From Bacteroidota bacterium (GTDB lineage Bacteria; Bacteroidota; Bacteroidia; Chitinophagales; Chitinophagaceae), in contig JAEZJD010000013.1 of the NCBI GenBank assembly GCA_023436425.1, positions 1-21,464 on the forward strand: a stretch of DNA of 21,464 nt. Direction: 5' to 3'. The notes under the pieces were generated by a model. It was given only the letters and a program-made list of their open reading frames with translations. It did no database searches and was not told the origin of the DNA. The position numbers and the translations under genes are program-made. Every line of letters begins with the position of its first letter. The first letter of the stretch is position 1. This document shows positions 1 to 6,717 of this stretch, piece after piece.

Positions 1-1186
1 TTGCAACACTCCCTGCTTCGGCAAGATTTCCATATAATATTTGCAGGTGACCGGTTGACTTTATAGGACGATCGACTGGATGAATTATTTGTTGCCTGGA
101 AAAATCCAGGTCGGGAACAACAGCTAAGTTTTCTTCCAGTGTCTTCCCGGTGACGGTCAGACAGTTGCCGTGCAAAAAATTATTTTTCAACAAGTACTTC
201 ATCACAGAAGGAACTCCGCCATGTTGATGAAGATCTTGCATCAGGTATTTTCCGCTGGGCTTGAAATCAGCCAGCACCGGAATGTTATTGCTTACAGACT
301 GAAAATCATCGAGGGACAATTTCACATTAACGCTTTTGGCCATTGCTATCAGGTGCAAAACAGCGTTTGTTGAGCCACCTAATGCCATCACCACCACCAT
401 TGCGTTTTCAAAAGCGTTCCGCGTCATGATATCTTTCGGCTTCAAGTCTTTTTCGAGCAGATTCCGGATGGCTTTTCCCACAGCAAGACATTCATTTTTC
501 TTTTCGTCACTTGTGGCGGGATTTGAAGACGAATATGGAAGGCTCATTCCTAAAGCTTCGATCGCTGCAGCCATTGTGTTAGCAGTGTACATGCCTCCAC
601 AGGCGCCGGCACCCGGACAGGAGTTCTTTACTATACACCGGAAATCTTCCTCATTGATAGTACCTGCGATCTTTTGACCTAATGCTTCAAATGCTGACAC
701 GATGTTCAAGTCTTGTCCGTTGTGATGCCCCGGCGCTATCGTTCCGCCATACACCATAATGGAAGGACGATTCAATCTGCCCATTGCGATAATGGATCCG
801 GGCATGTTTTTATCGCACCCCGGCAAAGCAATTACTGCATCGTAGTATTGAGCACCACACACTGTTTCTATCGAATCAGCAATCACATCGCGGCTGACGA
901 GTGAATAGCGCATGCCTTCTGTTCCCATGCTAATGCCGTCGCTTACACCAATTGTGTTGAAGATCAATCCAACCATGTCGTGATCACACACACCCTGCTT
1001 CACAAGTTTAGCGAGGTCATTCAAGTGCATGTTGCAGGTGTTGCCATCATAACCCATACTCACCACCCCCACCTGTGCCTTGTCAAAATCTTCGTCTCTC
1101 AATCCAATCCCATACAGCATGGCTTGTGCTGCCGGCTGCGTCTCATCTTTTGTAATCGTTTGGCTGTATCGGTTCAATCTGTTCAT
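1..1186 (-). CDS. ilvD: Dihydroxy-acid dehydratase, C-terminus cut by the window edge
   Basis: Catalyses dehydration of 2,3-dihydroxy-isovalerate and 2,3-dihydroxy-3-methylvalerate to the 2-keto acids that precede valine and isoleucine; a cytoplasmic Fe-S enzyme. I translated about 395 residues from the minus strand, open to the left edge, out of roughly 560 expected. IlvD/EDD family hallmarks are visible: the N-terminal GYDGNTCNMHLND segment, LPGCDKNMPGSI with the cluster cysteine and the CDK lysine, and SCPGAGACGGMYTANTM. The ATG at 1186-1184 overlaps the ilvE stop as ATGA, so translation is probably coupled. It shares the ilvE transcript and so should lie under the attenuator upstream of ilvE. 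The rest of the ilv genes (ilvB, ilvN, ilvC) may follow beyond the left edge, but that is not visible. Confidence 0.96.
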   Translation of the reverse strand, partial: MNRLNRYSQTITKDETQPAAQAMLYGIGLRDEDFDKAQVGVVSMGYDGNTCNMHLNDLAKLVKQGVCDHDMVGLIFNTIGVSDGISMGTEGMRYSLVSRDVIADSIETVCGAQYYDAVIALPGCDKNMPGSIIAMGRLNRPSIMVYGGTIAPGHHNGQDLNIVSAFEALGQKIAGTINEEDFRCIVKNSCPGAGACGGMYTANTMAAAIEALGMSLPYSSSNPATSDEKKNECLAVGKAIRNLLEKDLKPKDIMTRNAFENAMVVVMALGGSTNAVLHLIAMAKSVNVKLSLDDFQSVSNNIPVLADFKPSGKYLMQDLHQHGGVPSVMKYLLKNNFLHGNCLTVTGKTLEENLAVVPDLDFSRQQIIHPVDRPIKSTGHLQILYGNLAEAGSVA

Positions 1187-2076
1187 GCTACCTGGTGTGC
1201 TGGTTGAGAATATTTTTGGAGTACAAGATCTCTGTACGCTTTTTGAATTTTTTCTCCGAGTGATTGTTCCCATTTTAGTGGAAACACTTTATCGTCAAGA
1301 GAGTGGATGCCGATTACCTCTGCCGCCGTGCCACAGTAGAATGCTGCGTCAGCTTCGTAAACTTCGTCAGGCAGAATTTTCTTTTCCACTACTTCATAAT
1401 CCAAGACGTGACACAACTCTATTACTGTCGCTCTGGTAATTCCGGGGAGAATACTTCCTCGTTCAGGCGTAAACAGAATGCCATCTTTTTCCATGAAAAA
1501 ATTTGCTCCGGGTCCTTCCGCCACAAATCCGTTCATGTCAAGAAGCAGTGCTTCGTCATATCCCAGGTCTTTCGCCTCCTGAGTTGCTAGAATAGAGTTT
1601 ACATAATGGCCTGAAACCTTCGCTTCGACCATAAAACTCGCCGACGAGATTCTTCTGTAAGACGACGTTTTCAGCCGCAATAATTGTGTGCCGAGGTAAG
1701 CGCCCCATTCCCACGCCGCAATAAGGAGATGCGATCCTTTTGCCTTCGTTAAAACCATATTGGGAGGGCAATAGACGAGCGGACGCAGGTACGCATTGCC
1801 AAGGCTGTTTTTTCTCAGCAGGTCATAAGAAATCTCAATTAGTTCGTCGTTATTGTACGGATATGGAATGCCTATTGCCTTCGAAGAAAACTCCAGTCGA
1901 TTATAGTGTTCTTCTGCCTTGAATATTTTTATTCCGTTTTCAGTGCTGTAGCACCTAATACCTTCAAATGCCGCATAGCCGTAATGGATTGATTGGTCAT
2001 ACGCACTGATACTCGCTTCGGTGGCTTTGACAAACTCGCCCCTGAAATAAACAATCGTGTTATCGTTGTAATACAT
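1183..2076 (-). CDS. ilvE: Branched-chain amino acid aminotransferase (class IV)
   Basis: PLP enzyme for the last step of leucine, isoleucine and valine synthesis (2-keto acid plus glutamate), cytoplasmic. The 297-residue product shows the fold-type IV pattern: HYGYAAFEGIRCY near residues 31-43, the probable PLP lysine K153 in EAKVSGHYVNS, the NGFVAEGPGANFF segment, and GILFTPERGSILPGITR. I chose the ATG at 2076 (MYYNDNTIVYF) because family members begin here. An in-frame start at 2154 would translate straight through a GC-rich terminator hairpin and add a basic, unfamilial 26-residue tail. It lies 233 nt after leuB, the only long gap in the operon, and overlaps ilvD by 4 nt. Regulation is probably by the leader peptide and terminator just upstream. 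Confidence 0.95.
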   Translation of the reverse strand: MYYNDNTIVYFRGEFVKATEASISAYDQSIHYGYAAFEGIRCYSTENGIKIFKAEEHYNRLEFSSKAIGIPYPYNNDELIEISYDLLRKNSLGNAYLRPLVYCPPNMVLTKAKGSHLLIAAWEWGAYLGTQLLRLKTSSYRRISSASFMVEAKVSGHYVNSILATQEAKDLGYDEALLLDMNGFVAEGPGANFFMEKDGILFTPERGSILPGITRATVIELCHVLDYEVVEKKILPDEVYEADAAFYCGTAAEVIGIHSLDDKVFPLKWEQSLGEKIQKAYRDLVLQKYSQPAHQVA

Positions 2077-2095
2077 TAATTCAAATTTTGGCAAT

Positions 2096-2124
2096 AAAAA
2101 AACCCGCCTTTTTGGAGGCGGGTT
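2096..2124 (-). terminator. Intrinsic terminator (attenuator) just upstream of ilvE
   Basis: On the minus strand AACCCGCC (2124-2117) and GGCGGGTT (2108-2101) form a perfect 8-bp GC-rich stem with an 8-nt loop, followed by a run of seven T residues (2102-2096). This is a textbook intrinsic terminator, yet it ends only about 20 nt before the ilvE start codon and follows a short leader ORF. That position fits conditional premature termination rather than ending of the leu transcript alone. If it always fired, ilvE and ilvD would need another promoter below it, and there is no room for one. Confidence 0.9.
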
Positions 2125-2204
2125 GTTGTGTGTTCGTTTTTTATTTACATACAATGTCCGCCTGCTATCGCTGGAATAATAATTACCACAATAATTAGGG
2201 CGAC
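2096..2204 (-). promoter_or_regulatory. Four-segment transcription attenuator controlling ilvE-ilvD
   Basis: Read on the minus strand. Segment 1 is GTCGCC (2204-2199), inside the Val-Ala codons at the start of the Leu/Val/Ile run. Segment 2 is AGGCGGAC (2163-2156), in the Gly-Gly codons near the leader end. Segment 3 is CCCGCCT, the 5' arm of the terminator (2122-2116). Segment 4 is GGCGGGTT (2108-2101). Segments 1 and 2 can pair as GTC/GAC and GCC/GGC with one bulged G. Segments 2 and 3 pair over six bases (AGGCGG with CCGCCT), an antiterminator. Segments 3 and 4 form the terminator. A ribosome stalled on the codon run would cover segment 1 and free segment 2 for segment 3, allowing read-through when branched-chain aminoacyl-tRNA is scarce. 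A ribosome reaching the stop codon would cover part of segment 2 and favour termination. The pairings are seen; the mechanism is inferred from the classical model. Confidence 0.75.
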
Positions 2205-2243
2205 CAAAGATGACATGCGAATATTGACTGCTTTAATACACAT
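2145..2243 (-). CDS. Branched-chain amino acid leader peptide of the ilvE-ilvD attenuator
   Basis: A 32-codon ORF, ATG at 2243 and TAA at 2147-2145, in the leuB-ilvE gap. Codons 13-23 read LVALIIVVIII, so ten of eleven are Leu, Val or Ile; the stretch then continues PAIAGG. A second in-frame ATG at 2216 would give 23 residues and keep the whole run. The pattern and length closely resemble the E. coli IlvL leader peptide, also 32 residues with a Val/Ile-rich run followed by prolines and glycines; that comparison is from memory. The role would be to sense charged tRNA levels: a ribosome stalled in the run changes downstream RNA pairing. It is unlikely to act as a free peptide. Translation has not been shown, but the run, the position and the terminator agree. 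Confidence 0.82.
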   Translation of the reverse strand: MCIKAVNIRMSSLVALIIVVIIIPAIAGGHCM

Positions 2244-2272
2244 AAAATGTTTCGCTGATCATAAAGATAGAT

Positions 2273-2303
2273 AAAATGTATAACTGAATTTTTCAGGTTC
2301 AAG
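2273..2303 (-). promoter_or_regulatory. Possible internal promoter for the ilvE-ilvD leader
   Basis: On the minus strand CTTG (2303-2300) is followed after 19 nt by TACATTTT (2280-2273). This resembles the Bacteroidota primary promoter TTTG-N19-TAnnTTTG, with one mismatch in each box. It would start a transcript about 20-25 nt before the leader ATG, giving a leader RNA near 170 nt, a normal size for an attenuator. A short palindrome (CTGAA-3-TTCAG, 2284-2296) sits in the spacer and might be an operator or chance. The match is imperfect in AT-rich DNA, so read-through from leuA may be the only source of transcripts. Confidence 0.4.
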
Positions 2304-2309
2304 ATTTTT

Positions 2310-3425
2310 TTAGATGATAGTTGATTTTCGCAATTCAATATTTGTCTCGTTCACTCCTTGCGACACTCGTCCGTTGATAAAATCACTCACCAGATCGCCG
2401 ATGGTAGAAGTGAAATAATAATTCAGTGGATCAAGATCCCGGGTGACGAATTTGAAATTTAACGTCCACGCCACGGCCTTCCGTACACACTCTGCCTCGT
2501 CAGAAAGTTTGAAATAATCGAGCATCATCGCTGCCGATAAAATAGAGCCAATTGGATTGGCAATGTCTTTTCCGGTTGCCTCGGGGTAAGACCCATGAAC
2601 AGGCTCGAATAAACTAGTATGTCCGCCAACAGAAGCAGATGGCATCATGCCCAACGATCCGGTGATCACACTTGCCTCATCGCTGAGGATATCACCAAAC
2701 ATGTTTTCGGTGAGAACAACATCAAACTGCCGCGGATTGAGTATGATTTGCATTGCGGCATTATCAACAAACATGTAATCTACCCTCACATCTGGATATG
2801 AAACGGCAAGCTTTTCTACCACCTTCCTCCACAAACGAGAAGTTTCCAGCACATTCGCTTTGTCAACCAAGGTCAATTTCTTTCTCCTCGACTGCGCAGC
2901 TTTGAAGGCTAAATGAGCAATACGCTCTATTTCCAATTGGCTGTAGATGCAGAGATCAGAAGCTTCGGTGCCGTCTGCGTTCAACTCTTTTTCCCCAAAG
3001 TAGATGCCTCCCGTGAGCTCACGATATATAACAAAATCAACACCTGCTAACTGCGAACTTTTTAATGGTGAAAGATGGTGCAATGAATCAAAAGTTGTAA
3101 CCGGCCGAATGTTGGCAAACAAACCCAATGATTTCCTCAGCCGGAGCAATCCCTGTTCCGGCCGCAGTTTAGTGGATGGGTTATTGTCGTAATGCGGGTG
3201 ACCTACAGCCCCAAGTAAAACTGCATCATTATCGGCGCAGATTTCCAAGGTTTCATCCGGCAGCGGATTACCCGTTTTCTCCAAAGCATCGGCTCCCAAC
3301 AAACCATACGTATAATCGAATCGATGTCCGAAGCGTTCTGCAACAGCATCGAGTACTTTGACAGACTGCCGTGTTACTTCCGGTCCGATTCCATCACCGG
3401 GAATAATCGCTATTTCCTTTTTCAT
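2310..3425 (-). CDS. leuB: 3-isopropylmalate dehydrogenase
   Basis: Oxidatively decarboxylates 3-isopropylmalate to 2-ketoisocaproate with NAD+ in leucine synthesis; cytoplasmic, normally a dimer. The 371-residue product is near the usual family length. Signatures in order: IAIIPGDGIGPEVT at the N-terminus, LLRLRKSLGLFANIRPV, YRELTGGIYFGEKE, DKANVLETSRLWRKVV with the catalytic lysine, the metal-binding aspartates around FVDNAAMQ and ENMFGDILSDEAS, and LFEPVHGSYPEATGKDIANP for nucleotide binding. The ATG at 3425 overlaps the leuD stop as ATGA. It ends the leu part of the operon; the next gene is reached only through the leader and terminator region. Confidence 0.97.
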   Translation of the reverse strand: MKKEIAIIPGDGIGPEVTRQSVKVLDAVAERFGHRFDYTYGLLGADALEKTGNPLPDETLEICADNDAVLLGAVGHPHYDNNPSTKLRPEQGLLRLRKSLGLFANIRPVTTFDSLHHLSPLKSSQLAGVDFVIYRELTGGIYFGEKELNADGTEASDLCIYSQLEIERIAHLAFKAAQSRRKKLTLVDKANVLETSRLWRKVVEKLAVSYPDVRVDYMFVDNAAMQIILNPRQFDVVLTENMFGDILSDEASVITGSLGMMPSASVGGHTSLFEPVHGSYPEATGKDIANPIGSILSAAMMLDYFKLSDEAECVRKAVAWTLNFKFVTRDLDPLNYYFTSTIGDLVSDFINGRVSQGVNETNIELRKSTII

Positions 3426-3982
3426 AATCGCTGCTTTTCAAATTTTTCTATATCGCTTTTCATGCTCAGCAAAAAGTCGATGTCATCATATCCATTTAAC
3501 AAACAGTTTTTTTTATACTGACTGATTTCAAATCGTTCCTCTTCTCCGGTTGCGTCAATAGCCACGATCTGATTTTGCACATCAACAGATAGTGTAGCTC
3601 CATCCGGTTGTGAAAAGATTTTTTTTAAGAAGTCTTCACTCACCTGTACCGGCAATAACCCGTTGTTTAAAGCATTGCTCCTAAAAATGTCAGCAAAAAA
3701 ACTGGATACCACGATTCTGAACCCGTAATCCACGATAGCCCACGCCGCATGTTCTCTCGAGGAGCCACAACCGAAATTTTTACCTGCAACCAGTATCGCT
3801 CCGCTGCACAGGAATTTATTTAAGACAAACTCACCATTGGTGCGCCAGTCGGCAAACAGGTATTCCCCTAATCCTTGTTTGGTGGTTGTTTTCAAATAGC
3901 GAGCAGGAATGATCTGGTCTGTATCAATATCTTCTATTGGGAGCGGAACAAATGTGCTTTGTATGAATGTCAGGGGTCTCAT
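3422..3982 (-). CDS. leuD: 3-isopropylmalate dehydratase small subunit
   Basis: Small (swivelling) subunit of isopropylmalate isomerase, which together with LeuC converts 2- to 3-isopropylmalate. The 186-residue product has DIDTDQIIPARYLK near residue 20, the GKNFGCGSSREHAAWAI segment that contributes substrate contacts, and SSFFADIFRSNALNNGLLPV, all typical of the LeuD family and its usual size of about 190-200 residues. The start at 3982 lies 3 nt after the leuC stop, and its stop overlaps the leuB start by 4 nt, consistent with stoichiometric production of the two subunits. Confidence 0.97.
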   Translation of the reverse strand: MRPLTFIQSTFVPLPIEDIDTDQIIPARYLKTTTKQGLGEYLFADWRTNGEFVLNKFLCSGAILVAGKNFGCGSSREHAAWAIVDYGFRIVVSSFFADIFRSNALNNGLLPVQVSEDFLKKIFSQPDGATLSVDVQNQIVAIDATGEEERFEISQYKKNCLLNGYDDIDFLLSMKSDIEKFEKQRL

Positions 3983-3985
3983 TGA

Positions 3986-5389
3986 TTAACTTAATAGTTC
4001 GCGAACATCAGTTACAACACCAGTAATCGCTGCAGCCGCTGCTGTCAAAGGACTGGCAAGCAGCGTTCTCGCGCCTGCACCCTGGCGACCTTCAAAGTTT
4101 CGGTTACTGGTGGATATGCAGTATTCACCGGCTCCGATTCGATCTTCATTCATGCCGAGACATGCACTGCAGCCCGGCTGCCGAATTTCAAAACCGGCAT
4201 CTTCGAAAATTTTGTGGAGTCCTTCGGCTTTGGCCTGTGCAGCCACCATTTGCGAGCCCGGGACAATTATCACCTTCACATTTTTATTTTTTTTCTTTCC
4301 TTTTATGACACTGGCCACCAGCCTCAAATCTTCTATTCGCGAGTTTGTACAACTTCCAATGAATACATTGTGAATCGGCATTCCTATTAATTGTCGCCGT
4401 TCTTCCAACCCCATATATGCAAGTGATTTCGAGATATTTCCACGTTCACTTTCGCCCTCTCTGCCGCCGTGTGTCGGTATCATGCCGTTGATGGGAATAC
4501 CGGCCGCAGGATTAGTGCCGTACGTGATCATCGGTTCGATCTCCGCACTGTTGATGAAGATTTCCTCATCAAACTTTGCATCATCATCGCTGTAGAATTG
4601 TTTCCATGTAGCAACTTTATTATTCCACTCATCAGCCTTTGGTGCGAACTCGCGACCCTTCAAATAATGAAAAGTTGTTTCATCGGGTGCTATCAGTCCG
4701 CCCCGCGCACCCATTTCAATGCTCATATTGCAAATAGTCATTCGGGCTTCCATTGAAAGTTCCCTCACAGTGGATCCGGCATATTCGACAAAATAACCGG
4801 TAGCGCCGCTCGATGACATTTTCGCAATAATATGAAGTATGATGTCTTTAGAGACAACACCTTTCTGCAAGCCACCATCAATGGTGATACGCATTTGTTT
4901 CGGTTTGCTTTGCAGCAAACATTGTGAAGCGAACACCATTTCTACTTCACTGGTGCCGATGCCAAAAGCAATGCTGCCGAAAGCGCCGTGGGTGGATGTG
5001 TGGCTATCTCCACAAACAATGGTCATTCCAGGCTGAGTGATGCCGAGTTCCGGACCAATAACATGGACGATGCCCTGATGACGATGACCAAGGCCAAACA
5101 ACCGAACATCATGACGGTTGCAATTTTCAGCTAATTTTTGGACCTGACTACGCGACAACTCGTCGCGAATTGGTAAGTGCTGATCAACGGTGGGAACGTT
5201 ATGATCGGCGGTGGCAAACACTTGATTTGGACGAAAAACTTTTAGTTGCCGTTGCTCAATCCCTGCAAACGCTTGCGGACTTGTGACTTCGTGAATGAAA
5301 TGTTGATCAATATAAATAACGGATAACCCTTCTTCAACAGTCCTCACGACATGCTTATCCCATATTTTCTCAAATAATGTTTTACCCAT
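3986..5389 (-). CDS. leuC: 3-isopropylmalate dehydratase large subunit
   Basis: Aconitase-superfamily large subunit carrying the [4Fe-4S] cluster; pairs with LeuD to isomerise 2-isopropylmalate. The 467-residue product matches the usual length. Visible signatures are the early VIYIDQHFIHEVTSPQAF, TADHNVPT, CGDSHTSTHGAFG, and the cluster cysteines C347 (SCTNSR), C407 and C410 (CSACLGM). As I recall these are the same positions as in E. coli LeuC. Near the C-terminus the usual GRQGPGGRTHLxSP motif reads GRQGAGARTLLASP, a mild divergence that leaves the cluster ligands intact. The start is 3 nt after the leuA stop. Confidence 0.97.
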   Translation of the reverse strand: MGKTLFEKIWDKHVVRTVEEGLSVIYIDQHFIHEVTSPQAFAGIEQRQLKVFRPNQVFATADHNVPTVDQHLPIRDELSRSQVQKLAENCNRHDVRLFGLGHRHQGIVHVIGPELGITQPGMTIVCGDSHTSTHGAFGSIAFGIGTSEVEMVFASQCLLQSKPKQMRITIDGGLQKGVVSKDIILHIIAKMSSSGATGYFVEYAGSTVRELSMEARMTICNMSIEMGARGGLIAPDETTFHYLKGREFAPKADEWNNKVATWKQFYSDDDAKFDEEIFINSAEIEPMITYGTNPAAGIPINGMIPTHGGREGESERGNISKSLAYMGLEERRQLIGMPIHNVFIGSCTNSRIEDLRLVASVIKGKKKNKNVKVIIVPGSQMVAAQAKAEGLHKIFEDAGFEIRQPGCSACLGMNEDRIGAGEYCISTSNRNFEGRQGAGARTLLASPLTAAAAAITGVVTDVRELLS

Positions 5390-5392
5390 TGC

Positions 5393-6562
5393 TCATGCTA
5401 TTTCAATTGCCGGCTGATATTCATTCACCAGTGAGCTTAAATCTTCGTCCTTCACTTCTTTTTTTGCATCAGCGAGCTTTAAAAAGTTTTGATACAAAAC
5501 ATCAATGTCATCTCTGTCAAATTGGAACCCCAGCTTTTGGAGTCGATATGCTAATGCATGCCTTCCGCTTCGCGCAGTCAAAATGATTTTACTTGCTACG
5601 GCACCAACTTCTTCCGGGCTGATGATTTCGTACGTCAGAGCGTTTTTCAAAAAACCATCCTGGTGAATTCCTGAAGAATGCGAAAAGGCATTGGCACCAA
5701 CTATAGCTTTATTAGGCTGTACGGGCATGCGCATGGTCTCGGAAACCAAGCGGCTAATAGGATTCAACTGCTTCGCGTCAATCCCTGTATAGAAACCCAG
5801 AGATTTATGTTGTTTCAAAACCATCACCACCTCCTCGAGCGACGTATTACCTGCCCGCTCACCCAAACCATTAACGGTACACTCTACCTGTCGGGCACCG
5901 TTTATTACTCCGGCAATCGCGTTGGCGGTAGCTAGTCCCAGGTCGTTATGGCAATGGCACGAAATGACTGCTTTGTCAATATTCGTAACGTTAGCTACGA
6001 GGTACGCAATCTTTTCTCCGTATTGTGATGGCAAACAATAGCCGGTCGTGTCAGGAATGTTTACAGTCGTTGCTCCGGCACTAATCACAGCTTCAATTAC
6101 ACGGGCTAAATAATCGTTATCGGTGCGGCCGGCATCTTCTGCATAGAACTCGATGTCATCGGTAAAGTTGCGGGCCCATTTTACGCACTGTACAGCCCTT
6201 TGGAGTATCTCCTCGCGAGTCGCGTTGAACTTTGTTTGAATATGGTAATCGGATGTGCCGATCCCTGTGTGAATACGCGGCCGACGAGCATACCTTAAAG
6301 CCTGCGCGGCAATCTCGATATCCTTGAGCACCGCACGGCTGAGAGCACAAACGGTGGCGTCTGTAACTACCTGACCAATCTTTGTCACCGACTCAAAATC
6401 CCCCGGGCTTGATATAGGGAAACCTGCTTCGATTATATCTGCACCCAATGCCTCCAGTTCCAGCGCAAGCGCTACTTTCTCATCGGCGTTTAATTTACAT
6501 CCGGGCACCTGCTCGCCATCGCGAAGGGTAGTATCGAAGATGAAAACTTTGCTGTCTGCCAT
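5393..6562 (-). CDS. leuA: 2-isopropylmalate synthase, short form without the regulatory domain
   Basis: Condenses 2-ketoisovalerate with acetyl-CoA, the committed step of leucine synthesis. The start at 6562 (MADSKVFIFDTTLRDGEQ) is chosen because the DTTLRDGEQ motif stands at the very N-terminus in the family; a longer frame back to a TTG at 6718 adds 52 residues with no family likeness. Signatures: IIEAGFPISSPGDFE, the metal-binding HCHNDLG, NGLGERAGNTSLEEVV, and HSSGIHQDG in the linker region. At 389 residues it holds the TIM barrel and the following subdomains, but stops where the roughly 130-residue leucine-binding domain of 510-520-residue LeuA proteins would begin. Feedback inhibition by leucine may therefore be absent. 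Homocitrate or citramalate synthase are less likely given leuC, leuD and leuB directly downstream. Confidence 0.93.
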   Translation of the reverse strand: MADSKVFIFDTTLRDGEQVPGCKLNADEKVALALELEALGADIIEAGFPISSPGDFESVTKIGQVVTDATVCALSRAVLKDIEIAAQALRYARRPRIHTGIGTSDYHIQTKFNATREEILQRAVQCVKWARNFTDDIEFYAEDAGRTDNDYLARVIEAVISAGATTVNIPDTTGYCLPSQYGEKIAYLVANVTNIDKAVISCHCHNDLGLATANAIAGVINGARQVECTVNGLGERAGNTSLEEVVMVLKQHKSLGFYTGIDAKQLNPISRLVSETMRMPVQPNKAIVGANAFSHSSGIHQDGFLKNALTYEIISPEEVGAVASKIILTARSGRHALAYRLQKLGFQFDRDDIDVLYQNFLKLADAKKEVKDEDLSSLVNEYQPAIEIA

Positions 6563-6717
6563 AAAGAAATAAATTTGCTTAGAACTGAACTGCACTTCAA
6601 AAATTGGATAAGTGCTGCCTTTTTCTACTATCATTTTTTCACAGATTCCCGATTTCTGAAGCAGGGGTAAAACGCCAAAACCTTCGTCCGTAAAAGGTTT
6701 AGCCGTAATCAAATACA
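6563..6717. promoter_or_regulatory. Divergent intergenic region between leuA and the helical-protein gene
   Basis: These 155 nt must hold the promoters for the leu operon (leftward) and the plus-strand gene at 6718 (rightward). I looked for TTTG plus TAnnTTTG pairs on both strands and found no convincing pair; AATTTTTG-like sequence on the minus strand lacks a matching upstream box. I also looked for a Leu-rich leader peptide or terminator upstream of leuA and saw none, in contrast to the leuB-ilvE gap. Confidence 0.5.

Noticed and set aside
336..677. Plus-strand ORF of 113 residues opposite ilvD
   Set aside because: It is a shadow of ilvD on the other strand; low-complexity composition and no start context. 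The same applies to the other short ORFs opposite or out of frame with the named genes, for example 13646-14026 and 15505-15876.
2077..2154. N-terminal extension of IlvE from a start at 2154
   Set aside because: It would translate the terminator hairpin and T run, overlaps the leader ORF stop, and adds 26 residues that do not resemble the family; the ATG at 2076 gives the standard N-terminus.
2284..2296. CTGAA-TTT-TTCAG palindrome after leuB as a leuB terminator
   Set aside because: The stem is AT-rich, only 5 bp, and no T run follows on the minus strand; it is at most a weak operator candidate.
6563..6717. A second leader peptide or attenuator upstream of leuA
   Set aside because: I searched the minus strand for a short Leu-rich ORF and a GC stem with a T run and found neither.
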